The position numbers were made by a program, and so were the translations under genes. Below, piece by piece: positions 51,909 through 60,471 of a stretch of DNA of 64,000 bases. Location of the stretch: positions 5,022,001 through 5,086,000 of the forward strand of contig NZ_JAZKUG010000001.1 of the NCBI RefSeq assembly GCF_036625195.1, given 5' to 3'. This DNA comes from Accumulibacter sp. GTDB taxonomy: Bacteria; Pseudomonadota; Gammaproteobacteria; Burkholderiales; Rhodocyclaceae. How positions within the stretch are numbered: the first letter of the stretch is position 1; each line of letters starts with the position of its first letter. The notes below the pieces were generated by a model. That model had not been told where the DNA came from. It saw nothing but the letters and a program-made list of their open reading frames with translations, and did not search any database.

Positions 51909-52715
51909 CTATTTCCTGATGATGTCCTTGCCGAACCATTTGGTCGAGATCGCCGCGGCCGAACCGTCTTTCTTCATCTCGTCGAGCGTCTTCTGCAGGC
52001 GCGCCATCAGTTCGCCGTCGTCCTTGCGCGTCCCGACGCCGTAATCCTCAGTGCCGAAGTTTTCGTCGAGAACGCGGTACTCGCCCGGCTTCTTCGCCGT
52101 GTAGTAGCGACCGACGACCTCGTCGACGACCAGCGCATCGAGTCGCTCGGTGCCCAGGTCCATCAGCGCGGTGACGTTGTCGCCGAACCTCTTCAGCTCC
52201 TTGAGTGACTTTGCGGTGGCGCCGTCGCGCTCGACGGCCTCGATCGCGCTGCTGCCCTCCTGCACACCGACGACCTTGCCGGCGAGGTCAGCCTTGGTCC
52301 GGATTGGTGATGCCTCGCGGACGACGATGATCTGCCGGTTCTCGAGGTAGGGCGTGGTGAACAGGATCTTCTCCTTGCGTGCCTCGGTGATCGTCAGGCC
52401 GTTCCACAGCACGTCGACCCGCTTGCCGTTCAGTTCGGCCTCCTTGGCATTCCAGTCGATCGGCTTGAAACGCACCTCGACGCCGAGCCGCTTGCCCGCC
52501 TCGCGGGCGAGATCGATGTCGAAGCCGACGAGCGCGTTGCTCTCGTCACGAAAGCCCATCGGCGGGAAGTTGTCGTCCAGCCCGACGACGATGGCGACAG
52601 CCGGCGCCGGCGCCGCCGCCGGCTTGCCTGCGGCGGCATCCTCCTGGCGGCCGCAGGCGGCGAGCAATGCGGCGGCAACGAGGACGAACGACAGAACCGT
52701 GGTGATCTTCTTCAT
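51909..52715 (-). CDS. Polar amino-acid ABC transporter substrate-binding lipoprotein
   Basis: The 268-residue protein has a lipoprotein signal (VLVAAALLAACG), an Ala/Pro linker and a family 3 solute-binding fold: VVGLDDNFPPMGFRDESNALVGFDIDLAREAGKRLG, RVDVLWNGLTITEARKEKILFTTPY and GVGTRKDDGELMARLQKTLDEM. The Arg and Asp contacts expected for an alpha-amino acid are present. AGGAAAG precedes the ATG at 52715. The exact amino acid is not predictable. Confidence 0.92.
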   Translation of the reverse strand: MKKITTVLSFVLVAAALLAACGRQEDAAAGKPAAAPAPAVAIVVGLDDNFPPMGFRDESNALVGFDIDLAREAGKRLGVEVRFKPIDWNAKEAELNGKRVDVLWNGLTITEARKEKILFTTPYLENRQIIVVREASPIRTKADLAGKVVGVQEGSSAIEAVERDGATAKSLKELKRFGDNVTALMDLGTERLDALVVDEVVGRYYTAKKPGEYRVLDENFGTEDYGVGTRKDDGELMARLQKTLDEMKKDGSAAAISTKWFGKDIIRK

Positions 52716-53074
52716 TCTTCTTTCCTGTGAGGGTGGCGATGGCCGCGGCAGACGCCGGGGCGGCCATCTCGTCGCCAGTTTGCAAAAGTCTCGTTGCCGG
52801 GCGACGGCTGCGACGAGGGCGACAGTATACCCAAGTCCCGACGCTCTCCCTCTCACGTTCCTCGTCCTCGAAAGCGACGGCTGGTGGTCGACCCGCACCG
52901 CACAGGACGAGCGCTGCGTTCGCCGCGCCGGTGGCGACCCCGGCCAGGGTCCCGGCGGTGCCGATTCCAGCGCCCTCGCCGGAGCCTTCGGTACGCCGCA
53001 GCGCCGGCCTGCCGGCACGGCTCCGGCACAACGGCTGCGCGACCGCCTCGCGCAGCGCGGCCCCGCGCCGCCGC
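52716..53074. other. 359-bp spacer, no gene recognised
   Basis: This stretch separates the amino-acid transporter operon from the pst operon, with pstB ending at 53075. Frames on both strands are open but are Arg/Ala/Pro-rich shadows. TATACT on the minus strand (complement of 52824-52829) could be the -10 of the transporter operon, about 100 bp upstream of its first ATG; no matching -35 is visible. No terminator with a T-tract is seen for the pst operon. Confidence 0.45.
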
Positions 53075-53881
53075 TCAGCCGTAACGCCCTTCGATGTAGT
53101 CGGCCGTCTCCGGGTGCACCGGGGTGACGAACATCTCCTCGGTCCGCCCGTGCTCGACGACCCGGCCCATCAGCATGAACACGCACTCCTCGCTGGCGCG
53201 CCGCGCCTGCGCCATGTTGTGGGTGACGATCAGGATGGTGTATTGCCCGCGCAGTTCCCAGAGCAGTTCCTCGACCGCTTCGGTTCCCTTGGGGTCGAGC
53301 GCCGAGCAGGGTTCGTCCATCAGCAGGACCTTCGGCTTGACTGGCAGCAGGCGGGCGATGCACAGCTTCTGCTGCTCCTCGAGCGACAGTTCGGTCGCCT
53401 TGCGCTGCAGGCGGTCCTTCACCTGGTCCCAGAGCAGCACCTGCCGCAGCGACTGCTCGACGATCTCGTCCGGCGTTCCCTGCGCCACCTCGCCACCGCC
53501 CTTGGCGTGCAGCCGGTGGCTGAAGAGAATGTTGTCGCGGATCGAGATGGGCAATGGGTTCGGGCGCTGGAAGACCATGCCGACCTGCTTGCGCACCTGC
53601 ACCAGTTCGACCTGCGGGTCGTAGATGTTCTCGTTCATGACGTGCACGCTGCCCTCGATGCGCACGTAACCGAGACGCTCGTTGATCCGGTTGACGCTGC
53701 GCAGGAAGGTGCTCTTGCCGCAACCCGAAGGGCCGATCATCGAGGTGATCAGTCCTTCGCGGATGCGCAGGTCGACGTCGTAGAGCGCCTGGAAGGTGCC
53801 GTACCAGAGATTGAGCTTCTCGCTGGCGATGGCATGGCGGGGAATCGGCTGCGTCAGTGCAGCGGTCTGTTGGTTGTTCAT
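53075..53881 (-). CDS. pstB: Phosphate ABC transporter ATP-binding protein with degenerate signature motif
   Basis: The 268-residue PstB keeps Walker A GPSGCGKST (50-58), Q-loop VFQRPNPLPISIRDNI (Q105), Walker B LLMDEPCSALDP (187-196) and switch H221 in VTHNMAQA. Its ABC signature is altered: canonical LSGGQQQR reads LSLEEQQK at 165-172, so both glycines are lost. In an ABC dimer the signature acts on ATP bound to the partner. This subunit can therefore bind and hydrolyse ATP in its own Walker site but would be a poor partner for another copy of itself. The second PstB encoded just upstream has the complementary defects, so a heterodimer is likely. It ends the pst operon. Confidence 0.93.
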   Translation of the reverse strand: MNNQQTAALTQPIPRHAIASEKLNLWYGTFQALYDVDLRIREGLITSMIGPSGCGKSTFLRSVNRINERLGYVRIEGSVHVMNENIYDPQVELVQVRKQVGMVFQRPNPLPISIRDNILFSHRLHAKGGGEVAQGTPDEIVEQSLRQVLLWDQVKDRLQRKATELSLEEQQKLCIARLLPVKPKVLLMDEPCSALDPKGTEAVEELLWELRGQYTILIVTHNMAQARRASEECVFMLMGRVVEHGRTEEMFVTPVHPETADYIEGRYG

Positions 53882-53948
53882 CTTGCGTGGTTTCCGTGTC
53901 CTTGGTGGGCTGGCGCCGGCCTCGCCGCGGCGGGCCGACGCCTGCTGG

Positions 53949-54764
53949 CTAGCCGAAGCGGCCCTCGACGTAATCGCGCGTTCGCTGGTCCTTCACCTCG
54001 CCGGTGAACAGGTCCTCGGTGACGCCGATCTCGACACACTCGCCGCCGAGAAAGAAGGCCGTGCGGTCGGCGAGACGCCGCGCCTGCTGCACGAGGTTGG
54101 TGACGAGGATGATCGTCACCTCCTTGCGCAGCTCCTTCAACACGTCCTCGATGCGCATCGTCGTCACCGGGTCGACGGCGATCGAGAACTCGTCGAGCAT
54201 CAGCAGGTCGGGCTCCTGCGACAGCGCACGGGCGATCGTCAGGCGTTGCTGCTGGCCGCCGGAGAGCAGGCTGCCGAGCGCATTCAGGCGATCCTTGACC
54301 TCGTCCCAGAGCGCGGCGCGGGTCAGGCAGCGTTGGACGATGACGTCGAGTTCCGACTTTTCGTTGATCCCGCGCAGGCGCGGCGACAGCGCAACGTTGT
54401 CGTACACCGTCATCGGCAGTCCAACCGGCAGCGGAAAGACAACGCCGATGCGGCTGCGCAGGGCATAGACATTGTTCAGGCGGCGTGTGTCACGGCCGGC
54501 GAAGTGGATCTCGCCGTCCACCCGCATGCCGCTGGTGAACACGTCCATGCGGTTGATCGCCTTGAGGAACGAGGTCTTGCCGGCGTTCGCCGGGCCGATG
54601 ATGCCGAAGATCTCGTGCTCGCGAATCGACAGGCTGACGTCGCGCAGCGCCACCGCGCTGCCGTAGCGGATCGTCAGGTTGCGTACATCGAGCTTGTGCG
54701 GGACGGCGGCGAGCGCCTGTTGGCTGGCGTCGGCGACCGGCGCCGGGGTTGCGAGCTCTACCAT
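53949..54764 (-). CDS. pstB: Second PstB-like ATP-binding protein with degenerate Q- and H-loops
   Basis: The 271-residue protein aligns with PstB along its length. The signature LSGGQQQR (167-174) is canonical. Other motifs deviate: Walker A is GPANAGKTS (57-65), the Q-loop Gln is Pro (VVFPLPVG, P111), the Walker B/D-loop region is LDEFSIAVDP instead of DEPCSALDP, and the switch His is Asn (VTNLVQQ, N223). Loss of Q- and H-loop residues predicts little hydrolysis at its own nucleotide site. ATG 54764 is preferred; it overlaps the pstA stop by 7 bp and follows GGGGGAAG. Seven codons upstream is an alternative ATG. Confidence 0.9.
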   Translation of the reverse strand: MVELATPAPVADASQQALAAVPHKLDVRNLTIRYGSAVALRDVSLSIREHEIFGIIGPANAGKTSFLKAINRMDVFTSGMRVDGEIHFAGRDTRRLNNVYALRSRIGVVFPLPVGLPMTVYDNVALSPRLRGINEKSELDVIVQRCLTRAALWDEVKDRLNALGSLLSGGQQQRLTIARALSQEPDLLMLDEFSIAVDPVTTMRIEDVLKELRKEVTIILVTNLVQQARRLADRTAFFLGGECVEIGVTEDLFTGEVKDQRTRDYVEGRFG

Positions 54765-55648
54765 TTCTTCTTCCCCCTGAGCCACATGCGGAAGGCGATC
54801 GAAACGCTGTTCATGGTCAGCACGAGACCGATCAGCACCAGGGCGACGCCGAAGGGAACCTCTTCCGAGATGCCCGGCACCTGCGTCGCGGTCACGAAGA
54901 GGTGCAGCGACAGCGCCATCGTCTGGTCGAAGACGCTCTGCGGCAGGAACGGCGTGAAGAAGACGGCGCCGGTGAACATGATCGGCGCCGTCTCACCGGC
55001 GGTGCGCGAGACTTCGAGAATGACGCCGGTGAGGATGCCGGTCAGCGAGTTCGGCAGGACGACGCGGCGGATCGTCTGCCAGCGCGTCGCCCCCATGTTC
55101 CAGCACGCCTCGCGGAAGGCCTGTGGCACCGCCTGCAGCGACTCGCGCGTGGCGACGATGACCACCGGCATGGTCATCACCGCCAGCGTCAGGCTTGCGG
55201 CGAGGATGCTGGTGCCGAACTTGAAGAAGATGACGAAGGCGCCGAGCCCGAACAGTGCGTGGACGATCGACGGCACGCCGGCGAGATTGATGATCGCCAG
55301 ATTGATGATGCGGGTGAACCAGTTGTCACCGGCGTACTCGCTGAGATAGATCGCGGCGAAGATGCCGATCGGCACCGACAGCAGCAGCGCGACGGTCACC
55401 AGCCAGATGGTGCCGAGCAGCGCCGGAAAGATTCCGCCGCTGCGCATGCCGTCGGTCGGCGGCGAGAACAGGAACTCCCAGGAAATCGCGCCGCCGCCCT
55501 TCGCCACCAGGGTACCGAGGATCAGCATCACCGGCGTGATCAGGAGCAGGGTCATGAGCCCGAAGAGCAGTCGATAGCGTCGCTGCACGCTGTCGTTGTG
55601 GCGGTTCAGGTCGCTCGCCTGAAACATCGTTGGGTTGGCTGTGGCCAT
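54758..55648 (-). CDS. pstA: Phosphate ABC transporter permease PstA
   Basis: The 296-residue inner-membrane permease has six predicted helices. Family stretches include GGGAISWEFLFSPP, GGIFPALLGTIWLV, IGIFAAIYLSEYAG, the EAA-type loop AFREACWNMGATRWQTIRRVVLP and RTAGETAPIMFTGA. It forms the channel with PstC. It lies 3 bp after pstC and overlaps the downstream pstB gene. Confidence 0.96.
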   Translation of the reverse strand: MATANPTMFQASDLNRHNDSVQRRYRLLFGLMTLLLITPVMLILGTLVAKGGGAISWEFLFSPPTDGMRSGGIFPALLGTIWLVTVALLLSVPIGIFAAIYLSEYAGDNWFTRIINLAIINLAGVPSIVHALFGLGAFVIFFKFGTSILAASLTLAVMTMPVVIVATRESLQAVPQAFREACWNMGATRWQTIRRVVLPNSLTGILTGVILEVSRTAGETAPIMFTGAVFFTPFLPQSVFDQTMALSLHLFVTATQVPGISEEVPFGVALVLIGLVLTMNSVSIAFRMWLRGKKKW

Positions 55649-55651
55649 GTC

Positions 55652-56602
55652 TTACCCCTTGCGGATGCCGCGCACGATCAGATCGGCGCTCAGATTGATG
55701 ATGAAGGTGATGAGGAAGAGGAAGATGCCGATGGTGAACAGCACCTGGTAGTGCTCGCCGCCGACGACCGCCTCACCGAGCTCGGCGGCGATCGTCGCGG
55801 TCAGCGCGCGCACCGAGTCGAAGATGCTGTCCGGTATGTTGACCGCATGGCCGGTGGCCATCAGCACCGCCATCGTCTCGCCGAAGCCGCGGCCGACACC
55901 GAGCAGGACGCCGCCGAGCAGGCCGTTCTTCGCTGCCGGCAGCACCACCTTGTAGATCACCTGCCAGCGTGTCGCGCCCATCGCCTCGGCGGCCTCGCGG
56001 TAACGGTCGGGAACTGCCTTCAGTGCGTCCTCGGCGATCGAGGTCATGATCGGCGCCGCCATCAGGCCGAGGATGACGCCGGCGTTGAGCACCGAGAGGC
56101 CGACCGGCACGTCGAACCACTTGATGAGCAGCGGGTTCATGATCACCAGGCCGATGAACCCCCACACCACCGACGGGATCGCCGCCAGCAGTTCGACGAG
56201 GACCTTCAGCGCCTCACGCGTCTTGCCGGTGGCGAACTCGGCGATGTAGATCGCCGCGCCGAGCGAGAACGGCACCGCGACCAGCATCGCCAGCCCGGTG
56301 ACGCTCGCCGTTCCGGCCATCAGCGCGAGGATGCCGTATTCGGGATCCTCGGCATCGCTCGGCGACCAGTAGGGGGTCAGGAAGAATTCGCGGAAATCCA
56401 TCTTCTCGAAGACGAAACCGATCCCCTCCCTGGTGACGAAGAAGAAGATGCCGAGCACGAAGAGGATCGCCGAGATGCCGCAGATGAAGACGAGGCCGGC
56501 GATCAGCTTGTCGACGTACCAATCCGGGTTGCGGCGGTCGAAGTCCTCTGCCACTTGTGCGCTGGTGGCGCGGTTGCCCAGCGCCTGCGTACCGGTACTC
56601 AT
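55652..56602 (-). CDS. pstC: Phosphate ABC transporter permease PstC
   Basis: The 316-residue permease has about six helices with FREFFLTPYWSPSDAEDPEYGILAL, GAAIYIAEFATGKTRE, PSVVWGFIGLVIMNPLL, the EAA loop YREAAEAMGATRWQVIYKVVLPAA and GFGETMAVLMATGHA. ATG 56602 starts one base after the phoU stop; another ATG seven codons upstream would overlap phoU. Normal PstC length. Confidence 0.95.
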   Translation of the reverse strand: MSTGTQALGNRATSAQVAEDFDRRNPDWYVDKLIAGLVFICGISAILFVLGIFFFVTREGIGFVFEKMDFREFFLTPYWSPSDAEDPEYGILALMAGTASVTGLAMLVAVPFSLGAAIYIAEFATGKTREALKVLVELLAAIPSVVWGFIGLVIMNPLLIKWFDVPVGLSVLNAGVILGLMAAPIMTSIAEDALKAVPDRYREAAEAMGATRWQVIYKVVLPAAKNGLLGGVLLGVGRGFGETMAVLMATGHAVNIPDSIFDSVRALTATIAAELGEAVVGGEHYQVLFTIGIFLFLITFIINLSADLIVRGIRKG

Positions 56603-56603
56603 C

Positions 56604-57665
56604 TCAGCTGCCCTCCTCGCCACGCAGGACGCCCATCAGGTTGCTGACGCGCAGGGCGATCTCCCGGCTCAGCGTCCGCAGGTCCGGCGGTCCGCCGGCG
56701 GCGCGGCTGACTTCCCATTCGAGCGCCACCGTATGGAAGGGAATCTGCTCGACGTAGGATTTGACCGGTCCCTGCAGGCTGACGATGATCTGGTAAGCGG
56801 CGAGTTCCTGATGGTGTGCCGGCATCGCCTGCGGCTGGTGGCTGCCGAGATCGATCCCCAGTTCCTGCAGAAGGGCGACCGAGCGCTCGTCGGCGACACC
56901 GGCAGTGCGGCCGCGGCTATGGTACTCGCCCACTTCAGGAAAGTTCTTGCGCGCGATCGCCTCGGCGATCGGACCGAACAGGCTGTTGTCCTCGTCGAGG
57001 AAGAGGATGCGGAAGAACTTCGGCCCCTTGGCCTGGCCGGTGACCGCAAAAACCGTGTCTTCGCAGATGTTCTTCGCCTGGTCGGAAACCCGCTCCAGCG
57101 AGTTGAACACCGTCAGGTAGGCGAACAGGTCCTGGATGTTGCAATGATCGCCCTCGCCGAGCAGGTCACTGAACGCCATGTCGAAGGTTCGCTCGACCTG
57201 GTCGGCGATGACCATCGTCGCCTTCGCCGCCTCGGCATTGCCGTCGAGGAAGGCATCGACGGCCTGTTTCAGCATCTGCCGCGACTCGCTCGCCATCAGT
57301 TCGATCTCGCGCGCCATCAGCCCCTGCGGGCGACCGAGACGTACCGCCTCGCGACAGATGGTGACGGCGTAGTCGCCGATCCGTTCGAGCGCGACGTTGG
57401 CGTGGACGACGGCGCCCATCAGGCGCAGGTGGCTGCCGGTCGGCAGGTGCACGCCGATGAAGGCCATGCGCATGCGATCCAACTCGTTGCTGACGGCATT
57501 GATGCGGTTGTCCCCGAGAATCGTGGCGTAGGCCAGCGGATCATCGTCGGCGAGCAGCGCATGGACAGCATCGGCGAGGGCCTTCTCGACCAGGCCGGCG
57601 AGCAGGGCCAACTGTTTCTTGATCTGGGACAGGTCTCTCTCGAGACGTTCTTCGTAGTGACTCAT
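56604..57665 (-). CDS. phoU: PhoU fused to a cysteine-less LMW phosphatase-like domain
   Basis: PhoU links Pst transport to Pho signalling. The 353 residues begin with two PhoU helical repeats (about 1-205) with their metal-binding ExxxD motifs: LERIGDYA (94-98) and LERVSDQA (191-195). Typical PhoU ends near residue 235. Here about 130 residues follow that resemble a low-molecular-weight protein tyrosine phosphatase: FRILFLDEDNSLFGPIAEAIARK (218-240), HSRGRTAG, LLQELGIDLGSHQPQ. The catalytic loop should read C-x-G-N-x-C-R-S but reads DEDNSLFG, so Cys and Arg are absent. A non-catalytic binding or sensing role is inferred. ATG 57665 chosen by GAGGAAG upstream. Position between pstS and pstC is unusual; phoU is often last. 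Confidence 0.9.
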   Translation of the reverse strand: MSHYEERLERDLSQIKKQLALLAGLVEKALADAVHALLADDDPLAYATILGDNRINAVSNELDRMRMAFIGVHLPTGSHLRLMGAVVHANVALERIGDYAVTICREAVRLGRPQGLMAREIELMASESRQMLKQAVDAFLDGNAEAAKATMVIADQVERTFDMAFSDLLGEGDHCNIQDLFAYLTVFNSLERVSDQAKNICEDTVFAVTGQAKGPKFFRILFLDEDNSLFGPIAEAIARKNFPEVGEYHSRGRTAGVADERSVALLQELGIDLGSHQPQAMPAHHQELAAYQIIVSLQGPVKSYVEQIPFHTVALEWEVSRAAGGPPDLRTLSREIALRVSNLMGVLRGEEGS

Positions 57666-57744
57666 CGCGGTCTTCTTCCTCAGGCGCGGGAACACGGGCT
57701 CTGGCGGTGCGCCGGCGGCGTCGGCGCACCGCCGCCGACGGGAC

Positions 57745-58620
57745 TTACTTGCACTTCACTTTCTTGACCGGCGCATAGCCTTCCTTCTCGATGATGCACT
57801 GGCCGGTGTCGCTCTTGATCCAGTCGAGATACTTCTTCGTCTCGCCGCTCGGTTCGCCGTTGGTGTACATGAACAGCGGCCGGGCAATCGGATAGGTGCC
57901 GTCGAAAGCCGTCTGCTCGCTCGGCTTGACGCAGGGCTTGCCGGCCGCCGGCGCGACGCAGAGCGCCTTCATGTGGTCGGTGACGTAGGCGAGTCCGCTG
58001 TAGCCGATCGCGCAGGGGGTCTTCTCGACGAGGTCGGCGACGTCCTTGGAACCGTGCATGTCGAGCGTCCCCTGGCGGAACTTGCCCTTCTCGCCGAGCA
58101 CCGCCTCCTTGAAATAGGCGTAGGTGCCGGAGTTGTTCTGCCGGCTGACGACGACGATCTCGCCCTTGCAGCCGGGAATGGTGATGCCGAGGTCGGCCCA
58201 CTTGCTGGCGCCACCGTCACGACCGTAGATCTTCGCCAGGTCGGTAACGGTGATCGAATCGTTCGGGAAGTTCTTGTGCACGAAGATCGCCAGCGCGTCG
58301 TAACCGATGATGTGCTCGACCGGTTGGCGCCCCTTCGCCTGCGCCTCCTTGATCTCCTTCTCCGACATCTTGCGGCTCGAGTTGGCGATGTCGACGGTGC
58401 CGTTGATCATCGCCGCGATGCCGGTGCCGGAACCACCGCCGGAAACCGCGACGGCAACCTTCGGATTGACCTTGCCGTACTGCTCGGCCAACGCCTGCGC
58501 GGCATTGACCAGGGTGTCGGAGCCCTTGTTCTGGATTTCGGTGCGGGCGGATGCGCCGGCGGCGGCCGTCACGCCAAGCGTCAGGACGGCAAGCTTGCAC
58601 AACATCGAGCGAGAGTTCAT
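57745..58620 (-). CDS. pstS: Phosphate-binding periplasmic protein PstS-like
   Basis: The 291-residue protein has a signal peptide ending near ASARTE. The phosphate-binding fold shows IQNKGSDTLVNAAQALAEQY, SGGGSGTGIAAMINGTVDIANSSRKM, YDALAIFVHKNFP and RQNNSGTYAYFKEAVLG. These contact residues (Ser/Thr/Gly loops) match the PstS family. Four cysteines lie in the C-terminal half, possibly disulfide-bonded. It is the first gene of the pst operon, with GGAG before the ATG. A single PhoB-type half site CTGTCAT (complement of 58668-58674) lies 50 bp upstream, but the second half is poor. Confidence 0.95.
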   Translation of the reverse strand: MNSRSMLCKLAVLTLGVTAAAGASARTEIQNKGSDTLVNAAQALAEQYGKVNPKVAVAVSGGGSGTGIAAMINGTVDIANSSRKMSEKEIKEAQAKGRQPVEHIIGYDALAIFVHKNFPNDSITVTDLAKIYGRDGGASKWADLGITIPGCKGEIVVVSRQNNSGTYAYFKEAVLGEKGKFRQGTLDMHGSKDVADLVEKTPCAIGYSGLAYVTDHMKALCVAPAAGKPCVKPSEQTAFDGTYPIARPLFMYTNGEPSGETKKYLDWIKSDTGQCIIEKEGYAPVKKVKCK

Positions 58621-58800
58621 CTGCGTTTCTCCGGGTATCGTTGGATGGCTGGATTCGTCGCCTGCCGATGACAGGACGATTGATCATCGCAGGCTTCCGC
58701 GCGGCTGAAAATTCGGGCAACGACGTACGCGATACTGCCAGCGTCGCAAGCCCGGCAGCGGGCGCAGACCGCGCGCGCGGCGGGCATTCCGGACACCCAT

Positions 58801-58815
58801 AAGGGCAACCCTTAC
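58801..58815. promoter_or_regulatory. Perfect palindrome in the pstS/sensor-kinase intergenic region
   Basis: TAAGGGCAACCCTTA is a perfect 6-bp-arm dyad with a 3-bp centre, followed by ACGTAGTCTTCCC. It lies 73 bp upstream of the kinase ATG and 181 bp upstream of pstS. Its symmetry suggests a dimeric regulator, possibly the FixJ-type regulator encoded behind the kinase. No regulator assignment is proven. Confidence 0.5.
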
Positions 58816-58887
58816 GTAGTCTTCCCTATTCCCAAACTGCGGTGGCGCCGGCAGAATGGGCGCTCGATCAACCTGCGACGGCGCAAG

Positions 58888-60471
58888 ATGCCGAAATCGG
58901 CGACCCGGCGACCCGGTTGGCGCGACGCACTGCTGCTCGTCGGCGGCTACGTTGCCCTGGACTGGGCGAGTCACATCCACCGCCTGCACGGGCTCGATGT
59001 CACACCATGGAGTCCGGCGCCGGCCCTTGGCCTGCTCTTTCTCGCCCGGTTCCGCGGCCGCGTCGCGCCGCTGCTGGCGCTCGCGATCTTCATCAGCGAC
59101 GCCTGGGTGCGCGCGCCGCAGCTTCCCTGGCTGCTCGCCTGCGGCCAGGCGCTGCAACTGACCGCCGGCTACTGGCTGATCGCCGAAGTCCTGCGGCGCC
59201 GGATCGGCAGCAAGGGGGTCTTCGCCAACCGGCCGGGGTTGATCACCTGGGTGACGATCATCGTCGCCGGCACCCTGCTCAACAGCCTGCTGCTGATCGG
59301 CGGGCTGACCCTCACCGGCTACCTGCCGAAGGCAGCCGTGGGCGAGACGCTGCTGGCGCACTGGCTGGCCGACGTCACCGGCATCCTGATCTCGATGCCG
59401 CTGCTCGCGATGCTGCTCGACGAGCGCAGCCGTGGCCGCCTGCGCCAGCTCCTGCTCGGTCGCGAATCGCTGAGCCTGCTGACCACCGGCGGCGTCCTCG
59501 TGCTCACCTTCTTCGCCGGCGAGATGAGCGAGCTGCGCTACTTCCCGGCCCTCTTCCTGCCGATCGCCTGGGCTGCCGCTCGCCAGGGACTCGCCGGTGC
59601 GGTGCTGACGATCGGCCTGACGCAGGTCGGCGTCGTCGTCGGCACCTACCTGCTCGGTCTCTCGCCGCTGGCGCTGATCGAACTCGAGGTACTGATCCTG
59701 GTGCTCGCCCTGTCGGGCTTCTTCATCGGCGTCGTCGTCGATGAGAAGCAACGGGTGAGTGCCGAACTGCAGCAGACGCTGCGGCTGGCAGCGGCGGGCG
59801 AGATGGCGGGGGCGCTGTCGCACGAGCTGCACCAGCCACTGACGGCGCTGCTCGCCTACACGCGCGCCTGCCAGCAGCTGCTCGCACAGGGCGAAAGCGG
59901 CGACCGGCTGCGCGACGTCATCGATCGCGTCGTCGCCGAATCGCAACGCGCCGCCGACGTCGTCAGCCGCCTGCGCGACTTCTTCCGCACCGGCACCACC
60001 CGGCTCGAGCGGATCTGGCTGCGCGAGCTGCTGTCTTCGGCAGCCGCCCGCTTTGCCACCCAGGCGCGGCAACAGGGCATCGAACTGTCGCTGCTGCCGG
60101 CACCACCCTGTGCCCTGTTCGCCGACCGGCTGCAGCTCGAGGTGGTACTGCGCAACCTGCTCGCCAATGCCTTCGAGGCGGCTGCCGAAAGGCCGCCGGC
60201 GGAGAGACTGGTGCGCCTGTCGGCAGAGCGGGAAGGCGCTGCACAGGTCTGCATCACCGTCGAGGACAGCGGCCCGGGGGTCACGGAACAAATGGCGGAG
60301 CATCTCTTCGAAGCATTCCAGTCATCGAAGGCCAGCGGCCTCGGACTGGGACTGGCGATCAGCCGGGCAATCGTCGAGGCGCACGGCGGCGCCCTGTGGG
60401 CGGAGGTCGCCGACCGCGGCCTGTTCCGCCTGACGCTGCCGATCGAGGAGGCAACGGGCGATGCCGCATAG
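58888..60471 (+). CDS. MASE1-like membrane sensor histidine kinase
   Basis: The 527-residue protein has about eight N-terminal hydrophobic helices (1-285) of MASE1-like type (LLLVGGYVALDWASHIHRL, WSPAPALGLLFLARF, HWLADVTGILISMPLLA, YFPALFLPIAWAAARQG). A kinase core follows with the phosphorylated His in SHELHQPLTALLAY near 312. The N box is VVLRNLLANAFEAA, then EDSGPGVT and GLGLGLAISRAIVEAHGG. The gene is divergent from pstS and overlaps the FixJ-type regulator by 11 bp. No clear ribosome-binding site. Confidence 0.9.
   Translation: MPKSATRRPGWRDALLLVGGYVALDWASHIHRLHGLDVTPWSPAPALGLLFLARFRGRVAPLLALAIFISDAWVRAPQLPWLLACGQALQLTAGYWLIAEVLRRRIGSKGVFANRPGLITWVTIIVAGTLLNSLLLIGGLTLTGYLPKAAVGETLLAHWLADVTGILISMPLLAMLLDERSRGRLRQLLLGRESLSLLTTGGVLVLTFFAGEMSELRYFPALFLPIAWAAARQGLAGAVLTIGLTQVGVVVGTYLLGLSPLALIELEVLILVLALSGFFIGVVVDEKQRVSAELQQTLRLAAAGEMAGALSHELHQPLTALLAYTRACQQLLAQGESGDRLRDVIDRVVAESQRAADVVSRLRDFFRTGTTRLERIWLRELLSSAAARFATQARQQGIELSLLPAPPCALFADRLQLEVVLRNLLANAFEAAAERPPAERLVRLSAEREGAAQVCITVEDSGPGVTEQMAEHLFEAFQSSKASGLGLGLAISRAIVEAHGGALWAEVADRGLFRLTLPIEEATGDAA

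Noticed and set aside
54749..56647. A 632-codon plus-strand frame across pstA-pstC
   Set aside because: Asp/His/Arg-rich antisense composition and no homology; the minus-strand permeases are certain.
58668..58674. Full Pho box upstream of pstS
   Set aside because: Only one CTGTCAT half matches; the partner heptamer 11 bp away is poor on either side.
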